DNA of 64,000 nucleotides from Pseudomonadota bacterium (lineage in GTDB: Bacteria; Pseudomonadota; Gammaproteobacteria; Pseudomonadales; Pseudohongiellaceae): contig JAQCKF010000009.1 in the NCBI GenBank assembly GCA_027592275.1, positions 1-64,000 on the forward strand. The letters run 5' to 3'. This document shows, piece after piece, positions 17,485 to 25,427 of this stretch. The position numbers were made by a program, and so were the translations under genes. The notes beneath the pieces are model-generated. The model saw only the letters and a list, made by a program, of their open reading frames with translations, was not told where the DNA came from and ran no database searches. The first letter of the stretch is position 1. Every line of letters starts with the position of its first letter.

Positions 17485-19272
17485 ATGCCAAACAACAATT
17501 CTCGCGCACACAAACACGGCATCTCTAGTTTCATCACAGTACTATTTTTAGCGTATTCATCGATGACGTTCGCTCAAGGTGACGGCGGAGGCGGCCCTGG
17601 CGGTCCAAACAATGACGGACAGAGTCTCCAACCTCTTGGTGATGCTCCCGCGCCAGATGAAAACCCTATTACTGAACCCAAGCGCGTATTAGGTAAGATC
17701 CTGTTCTGGGACGAACAACTCTCAAGCGATGATACTGTGGCATGTGGCACCTGTCATAAACCAGCCGCAGGTGGATCTGATGCCTGCCTTGCTATCAACC
17801 CTGGCTTCGATCAGATCTTCGGTAGTGCTGACGATGTAGTCGGTTCACCCGGTATTCGCGCACTCGATGAGAACGGCCTACAGTTAAATGATCCGATGTT
17901 CGGACATGATCCACAGGTTACCGGCCGCGCTACTCCTTCCTTCTTTACCTCTATGTTCGCGGATAACAATTTCTGGGATGGTCGGGCCATCGATGAATTT
18001 GTAGATCCACTAAATCCTAACAACACTATCATCGAGGAAGGGGGCTCTCTGGAGAGTCAGGCCGTTGGCCCCATACTAAGCACGGTTGAAATGGCACAGC
18101 AAGGTCGTGATTGGAATGACGTTGTCGACAAGCTAGAGCAGGCAACTCCCTTGTCCCTCGCATCTAATATACCTGCCGACATGATAGATGCCCTGCAAGG
18201 TGGTACCAACTACCAGCAACTCTTCAGTGCAGCCTTCGGTGATTCTGAGATAACTCCTGCCAGAATAGCTATGGCAATCGCTACTTATGAAAGAACATTA
18301 GTACCCAACGGAACTCCCTGGGACTTGTATATTGCAGGCGATAGCAATGCGATGACTAATGATCAGATCCAGGGCTGGGACTTGTTTAACGATACTCCCT
18401 GTGCAAACTGTCATGAGCCACCTCTATTTAGTGATAACAATTTCCGCAACATCGGCTTGCGTCCTGCGAATGAAGATCTAGGGCAATTTGAAGTATCAGG
18501 ACAGAATAATGATCGCGGAAATTTCAAAACTCCCTCGTTACGAAATGTTGGCCTACGCAGCGCACTTATGCACGTGGGCTGGATAACCGATGTTTCCGAT
18601 GCGATCGATTTCTATAACGCAGGAACCAATAACACGGGACATGTGCAATTCACTCAAGATCAATCGGGCGTACCCGGCACCAATGTCGACATAGATGAGA
18701 TCGACGTATTCGGCGACGACCCGGTTCGACGCGGACAGGTCATCGAATTCCTGATGAATGGCTTAACTGACCCGCGCGCCGCCTCCGAGACGTTTCCATT
18801 CGATCGTCCTACGCTCGCGAACGAAACAGATACTTCGGCACTTAGTATTAATACAGATATCGCTGGCCTGAGTTCTCAAGGTGCAGTGACACAAGCAAGA
18901 TTCAGCGGGTCGGTGTTCAGCACCGATGGAAGTAATAGCAGCGGAACATTCAGCTCATCTGAAGTGCTCGCCATAACAGCCAGAATCGAAGTCGACCCTG
19001 CGGATGTTGGTAACAGTGGAAACATTTACTGTGTAATCGTCTACCAGGGCGCGTACTACGCAATAAACGGCAGTGGTGATTATCAAGCATGGAATGGCGA
19101 TCCCGCTTCGTTGCCCTCTCTGGAGGCCAAGGTATTCGGTAGTATTGAGAACATCTCGATAGCTGAGCAACTGACCCAGGCCAGCGGAGAGTTTGCGATT
19201 TACATTGCCTACGATACTAACGATGGCGTTCTGCGCTATAACTCTGCGCCAATTCAATTCAGCGTCAACTAA
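17485..19272 (+). CDS. di-haem cytochrome c peroxidase (CcpA/MauG family) with extra C-terminal domain
   Basis: A periplasmic di-haem enzyme of 595 residues. After a signal peptide (cut near SMTFAQ) and a Gly-rich linker, two c-type haem sites appear: CGTCHK around residue 86 and CANCHEPP around residue 308. Between them stand typical family stretches (GRATPSFFTSMFADNNFWDG, and MAMAIATYERTLV). This core would reduce hydrogen peroxide or oxidise a partner. After about residue 440 there is an additional beta-rich Ser/Thr/Gly-rich region of about 150 residues not usual in the family. A strong terminator follows, so it is probably transcribed alone. Confidence 0.88.
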   Translation: MPNNNSRAHKHGISSFITVLFLAYSSMTFAQGDGGGGPGGPNNDGQSLQPLGDAPAPDENPITEPKRVLGKILFWDEQLSSDDTVACGTCHKPAAGGSDACLAINPGFDQIFGSADDVVGSPGIRALDENGLQLNDPMFGHDPQVTGRATPSFFTSMFADNNFWDGRAIDEFVDPLNPNNTIIEEGGSLESQAVGPILSTVEMAQQGRDWNDVVDKLEQATPLSLASNIPADMIDALQGGTNYQQLFSAAFGDSEITPARIAMAIATYERTLVPNGTPWDLYIAGDSNAMTNDQIQGWDLFNDTPCANCHEPPLFSDNNFRNIGLRPANEDLGQFEVSGQNNDRGNFKTPSLRNVGLRSALMHVGWITDVSDAIDFYNAGTNNTGHVQFTQDQSGVPGTNVDIDEIDVFGDDPVRRGQVIEFLMNGLTDPRAASETFPFDRPTLANETDTSALSINTDIAGLSSQGAVTQARFSGSVFSTDGSNSSGTFSSSEVLAITARIEVDPADVGNSGNIYCVIVYQGAYYAINGSGDYQAWNGDPASLPSLEAKVFGSIENISIAEQLTQASGEFAIYIAYDTNDGVLRYNSAPIQFSVN

Positions 19273-19308
19273 CCGCTAACTTTCTCCGATCCGAGTCACT
19301 AGCCAATG

Positions 19309-19350
19309 ACCGCGCAAGGGGCGTATTATCAGCCCCCTTGCGCGGTTTTT
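19309..19350 (+). terminator. strong Rho-independent terminator
   Basis: ACCGCGCAAGGGGC (19309-19322) pairs with GCCCCTTGCGCGGT (ending 19345) across a 9-10 base loop and is followed by TTTTTC. It ends the peroxidase transcript. Confidence 0.9.
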
Positions 19351-19437
19351 CTTTGTCTATAGCCCTTCTAAATTGGGATGTATGATTCCGCCAGGCTGGG
19401 AAAAATAACACTACTAAGAATATGTGGAGAGCTGGAA

Positions 19438-20754
19438 ATGACTACGTTCACGCTGAATAACTGGCACAAATCACTACTGACGATTGCGGTCAGCCTTACC
19501 CTTTGCACTGGTGTTCAGGCCGATACATCCTGGCCACAAGCGGAGGCAGGTGCTGCCGCCGCAGGCTTTACCGAAGAAGGCATTCAGGCTTTAGACGCCG
19601 CCATGGAAAAGATCGTTGCGGATCAAGATGTGGCAGGCATGGTTTGGATACTTGCTAAAGATGGTGAAGTTGCCACCTTCGAGACGACTGGCCTTGCCAG
19701 AGTCGATGATCAAGCTTCAATGCAAATGGATACACTCTTTCGAATTTATTCAATGTCCAAACCGGTGACCGGCGTTGCATTGATGATACTCCACGAACAA
19801 GGCCTTTGGGATTTCGATGATCCAGTTAGCAAGCACGTTCCAGAATTGGCGAACCTGCGCATCATGAGCAGTTATAACGATGAAGGCGAAATGGAATTGG
19901 TTTCCGCAGCGCGCGAACCAAATATGCGCGAACTGCTCAACCACTCCGCCGGATTCGGTTACGGCTTAGGCGGTAGCGACCCGATCAACAACAAGTTTCG
20001 CGACACAGAAGTACTAGCCTCTTCAGACCTCGACGAACTTATCGAGAAAGTTGCCGATATACCCCTGCTGTTTCAACCCGGCGAGCAGTGGTCGTATTCG
20101 ATCGCCGTAGACATTCAAGGCTACATTGTGCAAAAGCTTTCAGGGCTCAGCTTCGGCGATTTTCTGCAACAAAATATCTTTTCACCTCTGGACATGACTG
20201 ACACCGGTTTCTATGTGAAAGCCGAAGACGTCAGTCGCTTTGCCGAAGTTCACAATTGGGATTCCGAACGCAATCGTCTGGTACAAAGACCACACCGTAC
20301 CGATAGACCCAGCTATCTCGACCCAGAACGATTAGAGTCAGGCGGCGGTGGACTCGTTTCATCTACGCATGACTATGCACGTTTTCTTCAGATGCTAGTT
20401 AACGAAGGTGAATTAGAAGGCCAGCAGATACTTTCGCCTGAGTCTGTGCGGATAATGCGCACTAATAGCTTAAAAGATGAACTGAATCTGCGCGGCACTG
20501 CCTCGAATGAAGGTCAGGCTGGCCAAGGCTTCGGCGTTGATTTCGCGGTTATCTACGACCCCGAAAAGGCTAATACGCCGGCTAGCCCGGGCACCTACTA
20601 CTGGTCTGGCGCCGCCGGCACTTGGTTCTGGGTGGATCCGGTTGAGGATATGTTCTTGATAGGCATGATTCAGGCGCAGGGTGCGAGACGCCCCGGTGCT
20701 GCGAATATGAGAAATGTATCCCGCGATATTATTTATGACAGCATTGTCGACTAG
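19438..20754 (+). CDS. serine hydrolase, class C beta-lactamase fold
   Basis: An exported serine hydrolase of about 438 residues. Signal peptide ends near TGVQA. The SxxK motif is SMSK (in FRIYSMSKPVTGVALM), the YxN-like motif is YSI (in EQWSYSIAVDIQGY), and the C-terminal part has the WSGAAGTWFWVDP block in which the usual KTG is replaced by SGAAG. This pattern suits EstB-type esterases or DD-peptidase-like proteins rather than a true beta-lactamase. The frame is open from 19378 but GGAGAGCTGGAA before the ATG at 19438 and the signal peptide choose the start. Confidence 0.85.
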   Translation: MTTFTLNNWHKSLLTIAVSLTLCTGVQADTSWPQAEAGAAAAGFTEEGIQALDAAMEKIVADQDVAGMVWILAKDGEVATFETTGLARVDDQASMQMDTLFRIYSMSKPVTGVALMILHEQGLWDFDDPVSKHVPELANLRIMSSYNDEGEMELVSAAREPNMRELLNHSAGFGYGLGGSDPINNKFRDTEVLASSDLDELIEKVADIPLLFQPGEQWSYSIAVDIQGYIVQKLSGLSFGDFLQQNIFSPLDMTDTGFYVKAEDVSRFAEVHNWDSERNRLVQRPHRTDRPSYLDPERLESGGGGLVSSTHDYARFLQMLVNEGELEGQQILSPESVRIMRTNSLKDELNLRGTASNEGQAGQGFGVDFAVIYDPEKANTPASPGTYYWSGAAGTWFWVDPVEDMFLIGMIQAQGARRPGAANMRNVSRDIIYDSIVD

Positions 20755-20763
20755 GCACTGTGT

Positions 20764-20799
20764 TCACGAGAGTTAGGCTCTAACGCCTAACTCTCGTGA
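20764..20799. terminator. long perfect hairpin between convergent genes
   Basis: A 15-bp perfect stem (TCACGAGAGTTAGGC / GCCTAACTCTCGTGA) with a 6-base loop lies between the convergent hydrolase and GST genes. The T tract is weak on both sides, so bidirectional termination is likely but not certain. Confidence 0.6.
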
Positions 20800-20829
20800 T
20801 GCTTTATCTCCACATTGCCTACTCATTGC

Positions 20830-21483
20830 CTATTCGGGCAACGGCACTTCCAATACATCCGGCACACCATATCCCTTCTGCACCGCCGGCCGGCCCGCGA
20901 TATTAAGATACCAGCGCTTCAGGTTAGGGTAGTCGGATAAATTCATCTGCTGAAACTCGAAGCGTGATATCCATGGCCAAGTTGCGATATCGACTATCGA
21001 ATACTCGTCACAAATAAACTCCCTGTCCTGCAACCTATTCTCCAATACCTGATAGAGACGCGCATTCTCCTTAGCATAGCGTTCCTCGGCATAAGGCGAC
21101 TTACCCGGGTTAAATTTTACGAAATGATGTGTCTGCCCCAGCATCGGACCAATTGAAGCCATCTGCAGCATTAGCCATTCCATCTGCTCCCAGTACTTAT
21201 CACCGATTGGGCTTAACAGCTTTCCGGTCTTGTTCGCCAAGTACATTAAAATTGCACCTGACTCCATTAAATGAATTCCTGCATCATGATCGACAATGGC
21301 GGGAATTTTATTGTTAGGACTGAGCAGTAGAAAATCCGACTGGAGCTGATCGCCCTTCGTGATATCGATGGGAATAACGCGGTAAGGCAGACCGATCTCT
21401 TCTAACATGATGGACACCTTACGCCCATTCGGCGTATTCCATGTATAAAGATCGATTCCCTTCTTGTTCTGGCTTGTGCTCAC
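20830..21483 (-). CDS. glutathione S-transferase, YfcG/YghU-like
   Basis: A cytosolic GST of 217 residues with the thioredoxin-like N-domain (DLYTWNTPNGRKVSIMLEEI) and the NKIPAIVDHD cis-Pro element, an ESGAILMYLA glutathione-binding motif, and a helical C-domain with DIATWPWISRFEFQ. The TPNGRKV start is typical of the Nu class (YfcG, YghU), which has disulfide-bond oxidoreductase activity. It is divergent from the small hypothetical gene at 21534. Confidence 0.9.
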   Translation of the reverse strand: MSTSQNKKGIDLYTWNTPNGRKVSIMLEEIGLPYRVIPIDITKGDQLQSDFLLLSPNNKIPAIVDHDAGIHLMESGAILMYLANKTGKLLSPIGDKYWEQMEWLMLQMASIGPMLGQTHHFVKFNPGKSPYAEERYAKENARLYQVLENRLQDREFICDEYSIVDIATWPWISRFEFQQMNLSDYPNLKRWYLNIAGRPAVQKGYGVPDVLEVPLPE

Positions 21484-21533
21484 ATCGTATCCTCTGGTAT
21501 TACATTCAATTCACAGATAGCAATTCCAATTCT

Positions 21534-21962
21534 ATGCCACTCGATAGGTCCATTCTGCGTGTTAGCAGTCCATCATCAGTTCCCGGCCATACCATGCATG
21601 GAGATTGGGCCTTGCCTGAAAGTGAGTATAGCTATATTGCCTTATTCGATCTCGCAAAAAAGCACATGCTGGGAAAGCAATCCGAGACAGTTCGCTTCAG
21701 CGACATCTGCGCGAAGCCTGGAAACTGGTTTGGAGGGGATGATTTTACTGGAAAGAGGTATGAGGATGCGGACGTAAAGTACCCAGGGATGTTGATTCAT
21801 GTCATGCCGAACCCCTGCGATCTTCCTTATCGCATGGTAGATGGGCGACGCCGCATGGAAAAACTAAGGCGCAGCGGACTCGATGCCGGAACATTCTATG
21901 TGTTCGAATTTGAGGACTGCAAAGAATTTATTTCCGATTTCCTGATTGAAGAAAATTCCTAG
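21534..21962 (+). CDS. hypothetical protein with DGRRRMEKL motif
   Basis: I do not recognise this soluble protein of about 142 residues. It has no signal peptide or membrane span. The stretch LPYRMVDGRRRMEKLRRSGL resembles the end of a ParB/Srx-like fold (where a DGxxR element is followed by a helix), which is a weak resemblance only. Otherwise it is rich in charged and aromatic residues. The longer frame from 21441 would overlap the divergent GST; the ATG at 21534 avoids this. No clear Shine-Dalgarno is seen. Confidence 0.6.
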   Translation: MPLDRSILRVSSPSSVPGHTMHGDWALPESEYSYIALFDLAKKHMLGKQSETVRFSDICAKPGNWFGGDDFTGKRYEDADVKYPGMLIHVMPNPCDLPYRMVDGRRRMEKLRRSGLDAGTFYVFEFEDCKEFISDFLIEENS

Positions 21963-22020
21963 TCATCCATGGCTGAAGCGGTGGCTACTAATCACCACCG
22001 CTTACTATTCCACACTCTCT

Positions 22021-22308
22021 TCATACTAGCCAAATATAGAGGATCGCCGACAGCATGACTGCATGGTAGGCGGGAAATCCCCAGACATATTTCTGATCAC
22101 GAGAATTATCTGCTAGCTCACCAAACTCATCCCAATTCTTTGCCATTAGCATCTCAGGATTCCGATAAAGGAAGTAGAACACAGAGGCTGAAGATATACC
22201 TACCATCGCACCGATGTAATCCTAGTTGATAAACGTGTATAAAATGGCAATACCTACCGAGAGTGAACACATCACTAGTATGAATCGTTTGGCAATTTTG
22301 AGTGTCAT
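22021..22308 (-). pseudogene. small 3-4 span membrane protein (immunity-like) interrupted by amber codon
   Basis: From ATG 22308 the frame encodes MTLKIAKRFILVMCSLSVGI...FIN, then a TAG (22222-22224), then continues without frame change as DYIGAMVGISSASVFYF and a final hydrophobic AYHAVMLSAILYIWLV, ending at 22021. Read through, it is about 95 residues with three or four hydrophobic spans, the size and design of bacteriocin immunity proteins. It follows the double-glycine peptide by 22 bases on the same strand. The second part could also be translated alone from ATG 22206 (61 residues). Immunity function is inferred only from size and position. Confidence 0.6.
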
Positions 22309-22330
22309 CTTTCGTATCCTATTACGCGAA

Positions 22331-22549
22331 TTAGGATAGCCAGTCGTAAAGGGCTGACCCAGCCATAAACCCAGCCCCGAAGGACGCCCCAAGCGCCGCT
22401 CCACCCAACCCGCCGCGAGCAGCTCCAGCCATCGTGTTCGTTGCAAGCGTTCCGACAATTGTTCCAATTGCTCCACCATTTGCCGCAAAATCGCCTAACC
22501 CGCTGCCACCACTAACCCGTTCTATTTCATCTAAAGTAAGTTCTCGCAT
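22331..22549 (-). CDS. double-glycine-leader bacteriocin-like peptide
   Basis: A 72-residue precursor. The leader MRELTLDEIERVSGG is a textbook double-glycine leader of Gram-negative class II microcins and related peptides, to be cut after Gly15 by a C39-type ABC exporter. The 57-residue core starts SGLGDFAANGG and is rich in Gly/Ala with several GxxxG-type helix-packing motifs (for example GGLGGAALGASFGAGF), without Cys, so a membrane-active peptide is plausible. GGAG stands 7 bases before the ATG. No exporter gene is in the window. A secreted signalling peptide is an alternative. Confidence 0.78.
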   Translation of the reverse strand: MRELTLDEIERVSGGSGLGDFAANGGAIGTIVGTLATNTMAGAARGGLGGAALGASFGAGFMAGSALYDWLS

Positions 22550-22717
22550 TTCTATTCTCCAAGCTAAGTAATATGAATATTCCTTTTGTACGTAGGAATA
22601 ATCTAAGCCTAGTTTGGATTCGGCGGATCGCCAGTTTTATTGATATTTAGAATGTAACGGCAACTATATTGCGGCAATAGTTTACAAATGGTTTACACAG
22701 GGAAGGGGCAGTGCAGT

Positions 22718-22740
22718 GGGGCGTCTTAAATAGACGCCCC
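22718..22740. repeat. hairpin between threonine synthase and bacteriocin-like gene
   Basis: GGGGCGTCT (22718-22726) and AGACGCCCC (22732-22740) form a 9-bp stem with a 5-base loop, just past the threonine synthase stop. No T tract follows on either strand; it may end or protect the thrC message. Confidence 0.5.
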
Positions 22741-22759
22741 GTTTAACAAGGAATAGAAA

Positions 22760-23989
22760 CTAGCAATCCCGAATAAAGTCGTAGTCAATCGGCTGTCCAA
22801 GATCGATCTTATGATGGGTAGACGGCATCGGGTATTTTAATCCCGTGGCACAGTTAAATAGCATCACCTGCTCGTCCGCTTTAATGCGCCCACTGACCAG
22901 CTCCTGTTTAAGCGCAGCGAGCGTCGCCGCACCCTCTGGGCAGAGCAGGATTCCTTCCTTGCGAGCACATTCCTGATGCGCTTCAATTATTGACTCGTCG
23001 CTTACCGCAACCGCAAAGCCATTGCTCTCACGCACAGCATCTAGAATCAGGAAGTCTCCAACAGCCACCGGCACACGAATGCCTGACGCGATTGTATGTG
23101 CATCGATCCACGGCTGGGCGTGGCGCGTTCCTTCGTCGAACGCCTTCACGATAGGCGCACAGCCCTCGGCCTGCACCGCTACCATGCGTGGCCTCTTAGA
23201 CCCTATCCATCCGATAGCCTCGAGCTCATTGAAGGCCTTCCACATGCCAATCAGGCCTGTGCCTCCGCCGGTCGGATACAGAATGACATCAGGTAGGTTC
23301 CAGTCTAATTGCTCTGCCAGCTCCAATCCCATGGTCTTCTTACCCTCTATACGATAGGGCTCTTTCAGTGTGGAAGCATCGAACCAATTCATGATCTCTT
23401 TGCCTTCACCAACGATGCGACCGCAGTCATTAATATAGCCGTTGGCGAGGAATGTCTTGCCACCCTGGAAGGCGATCTCTTCGATATTTACCTTAGGCGT
23501 ATCTTCAGGGCAGAAAACATAGCTCTGTATATCAGCAGCAGAACAATACGCGGCGAGCGCGGCGCCGGCATTGCCGTTGGTGGGCATCGCCATGCGCTTG
23601 ACTCCGAGCTCCTTAGCCATCGCAACGGCAAGTGCTATGCCTCTCGCTTTAAACGAACCAGTTGGCAGCCGCCCCTCGTCCTTGATTAGGATTTCGCCGC
23701 AGCCATACTCGTTCTGCAATTTTTCAGCTGGTAAAATGGGAGTCATCAATTCGCCGAGCCGAACGATGTTGCTCGCCTTACGAACCGGTAAAAATTCGCG
23801 GTAACGCCAAAACTCAGGCAGTCTTCCCTCGAGATCTTCCTTGTCTACCGCTTTCGCTAGAGCATCGAGGTCGTATTTGACCAAGAGAGGTTTACCTGCT
23901 TCCGACAAGCCGTGAAGTTGATCGGCCGGATAAATCTTGCCCGTGTAGCTACACTCAAGATGGGTTACAAAAGTTTGAATCTCTTCCAT
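22760..23989 (-). CDS. thrC: threonine synthase
   Basis: PLP enzyme making threonine from O-phosphohomoserine, 409 residues. The N-terminal THLECSYTGKIYPADQLHGL is the typical small pre-domain; the PLP lysine is in TGSFKARG; further marks are PTNGNAGAALAAYCSAADI and the glycine-rich phosphate loop YPTGGGTGLIG. This is the form with the Cys-containing pre-domain found in bacteria and archaea. It appears as a single-gene unit, separated from the cytochrome b561 gene by about 50 bases on the same strand. Confidence 0.9.
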   Translation of the reverse strand: MEEIQTFVTHLECSYTGKIYPADQLHGLSEAGKPLLVKYDLDALAKAVDKEDLEGRLPEFWRYREFLPVRKASNIVRLGELMTPILPAEKLQNEYGCGEILIKDEGRLPTGSFKARGIALAVAMAKELGVKRMAMPTNGNAGAALAAYCSAADIQSYVFCPEDTPKVNIEEIAFQGGKTFLANGYINDCGRIVGEGKEIMNWFDASTLKEPYRIEGKKTMGLELAEQLDWNLPDVILYPTGGGTGLIGMWKAFNELEAIGWIGSKRPRMVAVQAEGCAPIVKAFDEGTRHAQPWIDAHTIASGIRVPVAVGDFLILDAVRESNGFAVAVSDESIIEAHQECARKEGILLCPEGAATLAALKQELVSGRIKADEQVMLFNCATGLKYPMPSTHHKIDLGQPIDYDFIRDC

Positions 23990-24039
23990 TCTTTTTTCTC
24001 GACTTGTGTAATTTTAAATTTCTTAGTTAAAAATCTGAG

Positions 24040-24606
24040 TTATCGCAGCCGAAACATTTTGTCGATTGCGCCATCGTTGCCAATTCCATGATAGATCGCG
24101 GCGCCGATGTGCAGCACAAGCAATCCTAACAACACCCAACAACTCCATAGATGGACCTCGGAGAATAGGATGTTGAGATCATCATTCTCGGCTGTCATTG
24201 ACGGAATGTCGACAAGCCACCATAAAGTAGTCGTCCACCCGCTGTAGGAAGATGACATGTAACCACTAAGACAACAAACCGTCAGCAGCGTATACAGCAA
24301 TATGTGATCCACCACTGCCAAACGGCGCAACCAACCTTGAGGCGGGCTCGCCTCTCGCAGCAACGCTCTAATACGTATTGCAGCCATCGTAATTACAACA
24401 ACAAAAAGGGTGATGCCGATGTTCTTATGCAGTTGAAATGGCAGCTCGCGGTAAGTAAATTCGGCGGAGGGGAGCGGTAAGGACAACATCCACCAACTCG
24501 AAACGAAAAGAAAGAAGACAGAAGCTGCCAGCAACCAATGTAGAAGTACCACCAGACGCGGCAGGTTCTCACTTTCAGATTCCGCTGAATTCCTAGTTTC
24601 CAACAT
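24040..24606 (-). CDS. cytochrome b561-family membrane protein
   Basis: A four-helix di-haem b membrane protein of 188 residues. Candidate haem ligands are the His residues in LVVLLHWLLAAS, FQLHKNIGITLF, and the EVHLWSCWVLLGLLVLHIG...YH segment. Bacterial members pass electrons from ubiquinol or superoxide at the inner membrane. Its ATG overlaps the stop of the upstream membrane protein gene by one base (TGATG), indicating translational coupling and a shared process. Confidence 0.88.
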   Translation of the reverse strand: MLETRNSAESESENLPRLVVLLHWLLAASVFFLFVSSWWMLSLPLPSAEFTYRELPFQLHKNIGITLFVVVITMAAIRIRALLREASPPQGWLRRLAVVDHILLYTLLTVCCLSGYMSSSYSGWTTTLWWLVDIPSMTAENDDLNILFSEVHLWSCWVLLGLLVLHIGAAIYHGIGNDGAIDKMFRLR

Positions 24607-25145
24607 CAGCTATCCATCTCACTTTGCTGCGCTAAACGGATGATCGCGGCTAACATACTCAGATGGATGCATATCCAAATTAACAGCGGCCATAGATATT
24701 GCGCACGCAGCAATGGCCCGGTATTAACAGCGGCAACGAAGCCCGCGACATCGATGATGAGTAGCAATGCAGTGCTCACGATAGCCAAGCGCAGCCCAGG
24801 GCTGTGTCTATTTATCAAGCCGAAGGCGGTTACCAGAGAAAATAGCGTCGCCGCTATCCCTAAGCTCGAGAGGGTTAACTGATAGGAGCGATACCACGGG
24901 GGACTCGAACTCAAGATGATGCGCACATTGCTCACCATCAGCTGACATTCTTCAAGGGAGAGTTGTTCTTCTTCTAACTCGTCCACTCTACAATCCGCAG
25001 CGAAATCGAGATCAGCGCTGCTGCCTGGGCCAATTACCGTCTGCTTGAGTAACTCATTGCTGTGGCTAGCTAACAACAAAAGGCCGAACAACATGATGAT
25101 GACTGCTAGCCATGACATATTAGCTTTGGCGATTTCATTTTTCAT
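24606..25145 (-). CDS. hypothetical four-span membrane protein coupled to cytochrome b561
   Basis: I do not recognise the family. From ATG 25145 (MKNEIAKANMSWLAV) the protein has about 179 residues: one N-terminal span, an acidic extracytoplasmic loop with two Cys (DCRVDELEEEQLSLEECQ), then three spans near the C-terminus. ATG 25160 and a TTG at 25187 are alternative starts; none has a good Shine-Dalgarno. Stop and start overlap with the following cytochrome b561 gene by one base, so the two probably work together. Confidence 0.65.
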   Translation of the reverse strand: MKNEIAKANMSWLAVIIMLFGLLLLASHSNELLKQTVIGPGSSADLDFAADCRVDELEEEQLSLEECQLMVSNVRIILSSSPPWYRSYQLTLSSLGIAATLFSLVTAFGLINRHSPGLRLAIVSTALLLIIDVAGFVAAVNTGPLLRAQYLWPLLIWICIHLSMLAAIIRLAQQSEMDS

Positions 25146-25427
25146 AAAGATTGATCGCATCGGAGTAGTGAGAATTAGAGCAACCAATGTAATGCTGTGT
25201 TTGCAGCGACCACAAAAATTCCTTCTCTCCTACAAACCTTGATGCCTCCTATAATAATCGCTGATGCTGATAGCGCTTTATCTTACCCACATCTTCTAGC
25301 AAATATAAGAGCAGGACTTTTTCTCGATTTATCTGCAATTTTCCTCTTTTTTAAATCAGGTATACTTCTTTGCAATAATGCTTATTTGACTAATTAACAA
25401 CCATTGAATACCTATCGGAGATTCAAC

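Noticed and set aside
22222-22224. Pyrrolysine or amber read-through in the immunity-like gene
   Set aside because: No evidence of pyl genes and other broken genes use TAA and TGA; mutation or restart is simpler.
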